In this document: positions 1 to 6,200 of the stretch, one piece after another
Layout: each line of letters begins with the position of its first letter
Position numbering within the stretch: the stretch's first letter is position 1
Assembly (NCBI GenBank): GCA_021161055.1
Contig: JAGHBI010000001.1
Location: forward strand, 1-7,380
Length of the DNA: 7,380 nucleotides
Source: Candidatus Iainarchaeum sp.
Lineage (GTDB): Archaea > Iainarchaeota > Iainarchaeia > Iainarchaeales > DTGL01
Direction: 5' to 3'
Notes under the pieces: model-generated
Databases searched by the model: none
Told to the model about the DNA's origin: nothing
Seen by the model: the letters and a program-made list of their open reading frames with translations, nothing else
Program-made: the position numbers and the translations under genes

Positions 1-110
1 AGCAGACAAATACTTCGGTCAAGCACCATTAACAGTAACCTTCGACGCAAGCTCAAGCTTCGACCCAGACGGAACAATAGTAAGCTACGAATGGGACTTC
101 GGTGATGGAA
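1..110 (+). repeat. 110-bp perfect direct repeat, copy 1 (PKD module)
   Basis: Bases 1-110 are identical to 265-374 (offset 264 bp, in frame), including third codon positions, and the identity stops abruptly at 110/374. The left limit is set by the window edge, so the true repeat may be longer. Confidence 0.97.
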
Positions 111-3100
111 GCACCGCTAGCGGCGTAGTTTCTGCGCACGTTTTCCAAGAAAGAGGCACTTATTTAGTAAAGCTCCGCGTAAAAGACCAGAATAATCTTT
201 GTGGTGAAGCAAGCGTAATAATACAAGTAGGTTTGGATAGCTATGCTCCAGTGGCAATAATCCGAGCAGACAAATACTTCGGTCAAGCACCATTAACAGT
301 AACCTTCGACGCAAGCTCAAGCTTCGACCCAGACGGAACAATAGTAAGCTACGAATGGGACTTCGGTGATGGAAATACAGCAAGCGATATTACTGCAATA
401 CACACCTATCCAACCGAGGGCATTTATATGGTAAAGCTTACTGTTGTTGATAATAATGGAAAATCAAATAATGCTACGCAGACCATCCAAATACGTTCAA
501 CTCCAGCGCCATCAACAGGTAAAATTATCGTGCGCACAGTTGATCTGGAAGGTAATCCAGTCGCGGGTGCGCACATAAATCTTTACAGAGAAGATGTGCC
601 CTTCCCCATAAACCCGCCGGGAACACTAATCTATACGAACGAAAGTGGAGAGTATGTATTTGAAAATATAGAGCCCAGCATTAACGCCTACTATGTCAAA
701 GCAACAAAGGATAATCTCTTTGGAGAATCTCAGCATCTTGCTTTGTCTGCTGGCTCAACCTTAACTCTCAAAGTAATTATGGGTTATGGTTACGGGGAAT
801 TGAAGGTAAGGGTTTTAGATGCAAACAATAATCCGGTGGACAACGCGTCGGTTACCTTCTATGATTCAACGAATAATTTTGTCGAAAGCCGCTGCACTAC
901 AAACCTTGGTGGTGAGTGCTCCTCAGGTCCTATAAAAGCCGGCAAGGTAATCTATGCGGAGGTATCTAAAGAGAACTATTCAAGCTCGTTCAGTGATGCA
1001 ATCCAGATTGTTGCAAATAATATGCATGAGGTAAATATAACCCTATATCGGAAAACCACAGACTCGGGCATTGATATGGTGTTCTCGGAGCTCTGCAAAG
1101 ACTGGCATTGCAATCAGCGCACAAGCCGGATTATTTCTCTCTCTGATGAAGAAAATTACTACTATGTTAAGTTCTACCTCAAGCTTTTCGCCAATGAAAA
1201 CGAGAATGTAATGGTGCATATTAGGGTTGGGTCAGATAGTGAGCAATCCTTACCTGCCGATAACTATAAGGTTAGGATAATCGAAGTGCGCTCACCGCTC
1301 GCAAATGCTTTCTACGCCACATGCTATGATTCAGATGACCTCTTTAATGTTCCAGATGCTTGTTCAGCTGGCATCGGTTCTGGTTCAAAAATGGTAAAGC
1401 TTCATTGGTCGGGTCTTTCTGGAGTGAACGGAGTTGTGGTTCCCATTGTTGTGAAACTAGGAATAGAGCCTGGCTTGAGCGATGGAGAAGCTATTGATAT
1501 ACGTTACTTGGCAAGAGCTACTCAAGCTGGAACTCAGGTGAGCACCGAAGAAAAATTACAGCGTTTCACAATTGGTGAACAGGTATGCACATCAAACGCC
1601 ATTGTCTGGTCTTTCAGGCTATATTCCAATGAGGAACTCATAAACGAAGAACTTAGCATAACCGAATCAACACCCATCACTTTGGGTCAGGAGTATAAAT
1701 TAGAATTCACGCTTAAAAACTGCACTGACGAGGACTATACTAATGCGAGGCTTATTGTGTGGGATGAAAATGCTGCAGGTGCAATAGAATTTCCAGAACT
1801 TGGTGCAGGGCCTGGACCATTCATACTGTATGAAAGCATTCCTACATTAGCTCCGGGCAAGGAGCTTAGCGACTATGTTATGATAAAGGCAGCAAACGTT
1901 GCTTCATTTACCCGTGTGAGCTTCAAGGTTCATAAAGGCACAAATGTTCCTACAGGCGGCATAGTATCCGTACTTTTCAGAGTTCTTTCTGGCAGAGAAA
2001 TGGCTCTAGAAGGCCTGCCAAATTCTTTGCCACCTGGAACGCGAATAGTGCTTGATGGTTATGTTAAAGACGCAAATACCGGTGCAGGAATAGCTAATGC
2101 TAGCGTAGATATACTCCTGAACGAAGATAAGCTGGCGGCAATCACAACAGAAAGCGATGGGCACTTCCACTTTGAACAGCCTTCTAACACAACATTGCCA
2201 GAGGCTGGTGATGCGGTATTGCTCAACGTTTCGCATCCAAACTATGATGACGTCAGTGCTTTAATCCCTGTCAGACGCCAGGCAGTTGTAGGAATATCCT
2301 GCGTTACCGTTAAGCCCTCAGAACCCATACATTTACAGAAGGGCTCTTCGGGCAGCTTCACAATAGAAACAAAGGATTGCCCTGAGAAGGTCGCAATAAA
2401 GATAGAATCAATGTTGTCTGTAGAACAGAAAGAATTTGTTATGGAAAAAACTGAAACCAAAACCCTGGGCTTTAATGCGTCCGGTCCACAGGTATATCAA
2501 GGCATTTATCCAATTTACATCAGTGCTAAATTTTCTGGTGCTGGCGAGTACAGAAATGCAGGGCTTGTTGAAGCGATAGTAAATGACCCTAACTCTTGCT
2601 TCGTGATGGAAAACTATATTTACGATCTAAAAACAGGTAATGTGACAGGGGTTATAAGAAATAAGTGTCTGTACCCGAATAATGACCCAACGATGCCCAT
2701 AATCAATATAGCAAATAGCGCCGTTGAACTTCTTTATGGTGAGGTGCCTGCAGGCATCACCTTTAAATGGAGAATAAAAGCAGAAGCAACAGAGTTCTGT
2801 GCGAGCGGCCAGAATAATATAAGCATTATTGCTTATGAAACAACGCAGAGTGTTGACTTAACAAGAGGTTATACCTTTGATTTGACCGGCTTTGATGTTG
2901 CTGACTATATAGAAGGAAACCCATCAAAAGGCATACAGGGGCTGAAGCATGCTGTTAGCAGCCAAGATTGCAAGCTTTGCGATGTTAGGTTTATTCCTGA
3001 AAGCGATGATCCGCGCGTTACTGTATGGATAGAAGGTGATAGAGTGATGGGTCGCTTTATTGGCAACCGCGAGGAATCCGGAAGCTATACCTTTACACTC

Positions 3101-3166
3101 ACGAACAGGGGATTGAAAAATACTCAGTACACATTTATAGGTATAGATGATTATGTGGTAAGGTGA
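2..3166 (+). CDS. Large multi-domain surface protein with PKD and carboxypeptidase-regulatory-like domains (5'-partial)
   Basis: The frame is open from the left edge to TGA at 3164-3166, followed at once by in-frame TAA (tandem stop); 1054 residues are visible. Counting from nt 2: PKD 1 (about 1-77, truncated at the edge) and PKD 2 (about 80-167), both with the diagnostic WDFGDG core; carboxypeptidase-regulatory-like beta domains at about 173-262, 263-353 and 679-759 (G-x-V-x-D-x-x-G-x-P-V-x-x-A pattern). Regions 354-675 and 760-1054 are beta-rich and unrecognised. Sixteen cysteines fall largely in close pairs, and N-x-S/T sequons are frequent, as expected of an exported glycoprotein. No catalytic motif and no C-terminal membrane helix or sorting signal is visible; any signal peptide or anchor would lie upstream. 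A TTG at 233 is not the true start, because the open frame upstream encodes a PKD domain. Inferred role: adhesion or envelope structure. The export and PKD assignments are strong; the biological role is unknown. Confidence 0.93.
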   Translation, partial: ADKYFGQAPLTVTFDASSSFDPDGTIVSYEWDFGDGSTASGVVSAHVFQERGTYLVKLRVKDQNNLCGEASVIIQVGLDSYAPVAIIRADKYFGQAPLTVTFDASSSFDPDGTIVSYEWDFGDGNTASDITAIHTYPTEGIYMVKLTVVDNNGKSNNATQTIQIRSTPAPSTGKIIVRTVDLEGNPVAGAHINLYREDVPFPINPPGTLIYTNESGEYVFENIEPSINAYYVKATKDNLFGESQHLALSAGSTLTLKVIMGYGYGELKVRVLDANNNPVDNASVTFYDSTNNFVESRCTTNLGGECSSGPIKAGKVIYAEVSKENYSSSFSDAIQIVANNMHEVNITLYRKTTDSGIDMVFSELCKDWHCNQRTSRIISLSDEENYYYVKFYLKLFANENENVMVHIRVGSDSEQSLPADNYKVRIIEVRSPLANAFYATCYDSDDLFNVPDACSAGIGSGSKMVKLHWSGLSGVNGVVVPIVVKLGIEPGLSDGEAIDIRYLARATQAGTQVSTEEKLQRFTIGEQVCTSNAIVWSFRLYSNEELINEELSITESTPITLGQEYKLEFTLKNCTDEDYTNARLIVWDENAAGAIEFPELGAGPGPFILYESIPTLAPGKELSDYVMIKAANVASFTRVSFKVHKGTNVPTGGIVSVLFRVLSGREMALEGLPNSLPPGTRIVLDGYVKDANTGAGIANASVDILLNEDKLAAITTESDGHFHFEQPSNTTLPEAGDAVLLNVSHPNYDDVSALIPVRRQAVVGISCVTVKPSEPIHLQKGSSGSFTIETKDCPEKVAIKIESMLSVEQKEFVMEKTETKTLGFNASGPQVYQGIYPIYISAKFSGAGEYRNAGLVEAIVNDPNSCFVMENYIYDLKTGNVTGVIRNKCLYPNNDPTMPIINIANSAVELLYGEVPAGITFKWRIKAEATEFCASGQNNISIIAYETTQSVDLTRGYTFDLTGFDVADYIEGNPSKGIQGLKHAVSSQDCKLCDVRFIPESDDPRVTVWIEGDRVMGRFIGNREESGSYTFTLTNRGLKNTQYTFIGIDDYVVR
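83..126 (+). repeat. 44-bp block shared with the PKD of the downstream gene, copy 1
   Basis: Matches 6181-6224 with a single difference (C88 versus T6186), including a 38-bp perfect run (89-126 with 6187-6224). It spans the point (110) where identity with PKD 2 ends. Confidence 0.95.
239..502 (+). other. PKD domain 2
   Basis: The segment starts YAPVAIIRAD and carries the WDFGDG core and the GIYMVKLTVVDNNG strand. Its first part is nucleotide-identical to PKD 1 over 110 bp, while the second half is strongly diverged. It is the last PKD before the carboxypeptidase-regulatory-like domains. Confidence 0.93.
265..374 (+). repeat. 110-bp perfect direct repeat, copy 2 (PKD module)
   Basis: Identical to 1-110. 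Beyond 374 this copy reads ATACAGCAAG where copy 1 reads GCACCGCTAG, and the two stay diverged through the rest of the domain. Confidence 0.97.
518..1057 (+). other. Two carboxypeptidase-regulatory-like beta-sandwich domains
   Basis: First unit (nt 518-787): GKIIVRTVDLEGNPVAGAHI, a YTNESGEYVFENI turn and a closing LTLKVIM strand. Second unit (nt 788-1057): GELKVRVLDANNNPVDNASV, a cysteine pair C298/C306 in the middle turn and a closing VNITLYRK strand. This is the pattern of CarboxypepD_reg/Cna-B-like extracellular modules, which stiffen surface proteins. The assignment rests on pattern recognition, not on a profile search. Confidence 0.8.
1061..2030 (+). other. Unrecognised beta-rich region with paired cysteines
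   Basis: Residues about 354-676 of gene 1. Cysteines come in pairs: C365/C370, C441/C454 and C529/C574. The second half (about 530-676) reads like an Ig/CARDB-type domain: a polar strand, LGQEYKLEFTLKNCTDEDYTN, then an APGKELSDYVMIKA strand. I do not recognise the first half as a named family. Confidence 0.5.
2036..2278 (+). other. Third carboxypeptidase-regulatory-like domain
   Basis: Residues about 679-759: VLDGYVKDANTGAGIANASV followed by TTESDGHFHFEQP and a closing HPNYDDVSALIPV strand. It is the same fold pattern as the two units near nt 518-1057 but has no visible DNA identity to them. Confidence 0.75.
2279..3163 (+). other. Unrecognised C-terminal region of gene 1
   Basis: Residues about 760-1054. 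It begins with a cysteine-bracketed Ig-like unit (C767 to C793) followed by strands, then C866/C889 and C933, C990, C993. It ends SYTFTLTNRGLKNTQYTF and DDYVVR with no hydrophobic anchor. No known family is recognised. Confidence 0.45.
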
Positions 3167-3167
3167 T
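3161..3167 (+). promoter_or_regulatory. Shine-Dalgarno of gene 2, overlapping the stop of gene 1
   Basis: AGGTGAT is complementary to the 16S rRNA 3' end (ATCACCT). It ends 4 nt before ATG 3172 and contains the TGA of gene 1. It selects ATG 3172 over the in-frame ATG at 3181, which would lie 13 nt away. The overlap suggests translational coupling of the two genes. Confidence 0.8.
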
Positions 3168-3171
3168 AAAA

Positions 3172-3237
3172 ATGAAACCTATGAAATTCCACGCAATTGT
3201 GCTAATAATACTGTGCCTTGCAGGCTTTGTTTATGCT
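3172..3237 (+). other. Sec signal peptide of gene 2
   Basis: Basic start (MKPMKFH), hydrophobic core AIVLIILCLAGF, and a V-Y-A site with predicted cleavage after A22 before DSD. The cysteine at 15 sits in I-I-L-C, which is a poor lipobox, so signal peptidase I type processing is more likely than lipoprotein processing. Confidence 0.85.
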
Positions 3238-6200
3238 GATTCAGACATTCAGGTAACCGTTCAGCCCAACCCATTCGAACAAGGAAAATCAACAACATTC
3301 GAGGTAACAACTAGGTATGCCGCGAGAAGCCTGAAGCTTAGGATTTATAAAGATTCAACACGCGTATTCAGCGACCGCTTTTCCTCTTATACCTATGTGT
3401 GGTATGGGCAAGACTATAAAGGCGAGCTTCTCGCACCCGGAACCTATACTTATGAGGTAGTCGCTGGCTGTCCTTGCAAAGGGATTAAAACCAGCGGCAC
3501 CGTTACAATTACCGCTCCATCTACCCCAACACCAACCCCAACACCGACTCCAAGCCCAGGGCCATCAAGGCCGATTTCGGAAGAAAAAATGAGCATGACA
3601 ACCTTTATTCAGAAGGTTGCTCGGGGTGGAGCAATAAACTATGCAGCCATTCCAGTATGCCCAAAAGAAGGCCCAACAGGATTTCCAGAACAGGGTGTTT
3701 TGGGTTACTGGTGTAAAAAGCTTAATGTTGGCTCCCCTGGAGAAGAAGGAGCCATAAGGTATTGGGCGCTTATAGAAAATGATCCCAGTACAAGCTATGA
3801 CAACATTTCTATTGAAATTTATATATTCTATGCAAAAGGTGTCTGTCAGAATCCCCCACAGGCATCAACAGTTGGCTGCAGGGAGTGCGTCCTTTTCCTG
3901 CAGAATATGTGGCAGACTCAGGAGATACCAAAGATTGTTGGCGAATATGCAATCTCCGCTTTGCGCGCATATCAGGGCGCCGCCACTGGTCCAACTCCTA
4001 CACCCACACCAACCCCAAGCCCGAAAGCAACAATGACTTTAGAACAGTTCTTCCAGGCGAACTATGGTTGTAATTTGCCTGAAAATATAGGAAAATCAAT
4101 GCCTTGTAGAGGCTGTGATTCATCAAAAGGTAAGTGGGTAAACCCGGCTTTGAGACGTCATGTTATTTGCTACAGTAAAAGGTATGGCGGGGCAAAATGG
4201 AAGATAATAATACATATAAGCGGAACAGTAGATGGCGTTAAATGTAGCAAAAATATAAATAGTGTAAACCTAGTAGCTTGCATGAAGTTCAGGAAAAAGG
4301 CTGGCATAGGTTTTTGGCAAAACGTTACAGAAATTCCTGTTGAGGTTGGTAACGATGCCATTTCAAAACTAAAGGTTTATTGTCAAGCACCCACACGCAC
4401 ACCAACCCCATGCCCTACAACAGGCGAATTCCAAGTGTTGGTGAATCCCAACCCATTCGAACAAGGAAAATCAACAACGTTTACTGTCAGCGGTACTGGG
4501 ATAACACAGATATGGGTCAGAATATATAACCTGACAGGAAAACTCGTATTCGATAGTGGATGGGTTTCAGGCAATAGTTACACTTGGAACGGCGTAGCTA
4601 ATAAAGGAAGCCTCGCTGGCAAACAACTTGCAAAGGGCGCATATATATATGTTATATATGTGAAAATAAACTCTGAAACAAAAGGCCCTTACAAGGGTTA
4701 TGTATATATTGTAAAGGCAGGGGAAGCGAAACAATCCCCAGAACCAACAACGCCAACTCCATTTACGCCAACACCAAGTGTTACTCCGCCCGGTATCACC
4801 CCATCACCAACAGGCACAACACCACCAAGTATAACAACCCCGCCAGCCGGCATAGAATGTGAGAGCAACGAAGATTGTTTCTGTGGTGATGGGTGCTACA
4901 ATGGTGTATGCATACATCCCGAAATCACGGTGAATGGCAGTGCTGACCAGATCCTTGCTTATTCCGGAAAGCCCCTAGAAACGACAATAATCTGGACTAT
5001 AGCGAACGTTGGTGATGATGCCGCTGTGTTGCAGGAAATAACGCCAGCAGGCTGTGATGGTATTACATGCTCATTAGAAATACCATCAGATACTACTTTA
5101 CAGCTCGCACCTAAGAACGAGTTGCCTTTGAATACATTAGGCTCAATCGCCCTTAAAAAAGAAGAACAAGCCAAAACATCAGATAGTTCTGCTGATGTGC
5201 TAAAATTCGCTTCCAATGAGAACGATTTCAAGTTTGAATTTGGTGAGGTGGAAGTAGACCTTGCTTGGAAAAGAGTGACCCTTGCTAAATCATTCAGCAA
5301 TCCGATAGTTGTAGCAAAACCCATCGATATGTGTGCTGATCGAGCAGAGAATCAGTGTGATATGGTGGTTGTGAGAATAAGGAACGTGCAAAGCAATAGT
5401 TTCGAAATAATGCTTCAAGAATGGGGAAAAAAGATAGATGGTGTGCTGGCGAGACCTCACAAGGTTGAATATCTTGTTATTGAAGAAGGGCAATATGAAG
5501 TTGGAGGTTTGACCATAGAAGCTGGTAAATTTACTGCAACAAACTTTGCATCAGGAGTGCATTTTAAAGCGGATTTCGATCAGATCCCTGTTGTTATAAC
5601 TAGTATGGCTACATATAATGGCCCGGATGCTTCGGTAACGAGAAACTACAACCCGTGCAAAGAGGGATGGGTACACCCACAGCAGTATATCTCTAATTGT
5701 AGTGAATTTGGCGATTTTGTAACAAAAATACAGGAACAGCGGCGCAAGTGCTCTCTAGGGCATTCTGAAGAGGAAATTCACTATGTTGCAATAAGCCCCG
5801 GCACTGCCACAATCGGCAACACAATATGGGAGGTAAAACGTGTTTACGGTGTTACTGATGAAGGAAAAGATGCGGTGTTTGAAACAAACTTTGACAATGT
5901 ACCAATCGTTATTGCTGATATGCAGACCACAAATGGTGACCACCCAGCAATGCTAAGGTTTTATAACAAAAATAGAGATTCGATAAGGTTTATAATTGCG
6001 GAAGAAAATAGCGGGTTTTTTGGATATCCTTCCCATGCCCCTGAAGAAGTGGGTTATATTGCTATTGCTGAAGGCGAGGTTTCTGGGTTGAAAGCGGTGA
6101 TAGAAACAGATAAGGATAGCTGCTCTGCTGCTCCATGCACAATAGCATTCGATGGCTCCAAAAGCACAGGCAATATAGTCAGCTATGAATGGGACTTCGG

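Larger units (their letters stand above)
1..229 (+). other. PKD domain 1 (left-truncated)
   Basis: The frame encodes APLTVTFDASSS, SYEWDFGDG and GTYLVKLRVKD, the three hallmark strands of a PKD (polycystic kidney disease) Ig-like fold. It is followed directly by a second PKD at a period of 264 bp (88 codons), so the array may continue upstream. C67 (nt 200-202) lies near the end of the domain and is absent from PKD 2. PKD domains act as extracellular spacers or binding modules in archaeal surface-layer and adhesion proteins. Confidence 0.92.

Noticed and set aside
1..374. Diversity-generating retroelement template/variable pair or CRISPR-type repeat
   Set aside because: The repeat copies are identical with no adenine-directed substitutions, no reverse transcriptase is in the window, and the 264-bp spacing is a coding PKD period.
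117..383. 88-codon Leu/Arg-rich open frame on the - strand
   Set aside because: It lies fully antisense to the PKD repeats, has low-complexity composition typical of a reverse-complement shadow, and resembles no known protein.
233..3166. TTG at 233 as the start of gene 1 (977-residue protein)
   Set aside because: The same frame is open upstream to the window edge and encodes a clear PKD domain continuous with the second one. No convincing ribosome-binding site precedes 233.
3181..3183. ATG 3181 as alternative start of gene 2
   Set aside because: It would give an equally good signal peptide, but ATG 3172 has the better spacing (4 nt) from AGGTGAT, so 3172 is preferred. It remains a possibility.
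3172..3240. Lipoprotein signal at C15
   Set aside because: The residues before C15 are I-I-L, which lack the small residue at -1 usual in a lipobox, and a clean V-Y-A cleavage site follows at A22.
3779..4073. Small + strand frames (85 and 62 codons) inside gene 2
   Set aside because: They are out of frame with a conserved, duplicated domain in gene 2; their composition is Arg/Ser-rich noise with no initiation signal.
4639..4662. AT-rich run of alternating A and T that could be read as a TATA box or hairpin
   Set aside because: It encodes the alternating Tyr/Ile/Val strand AYIYVIYV of FlgD-like domain 2 and lies far inside a gene.
4959..5324. 121-codon open frame on the - strand
   Set aside because: It overlaps the lectin-like part of gene 2, shows no domain and no ribosome-binding site, and is a shadow of the + strand frame.
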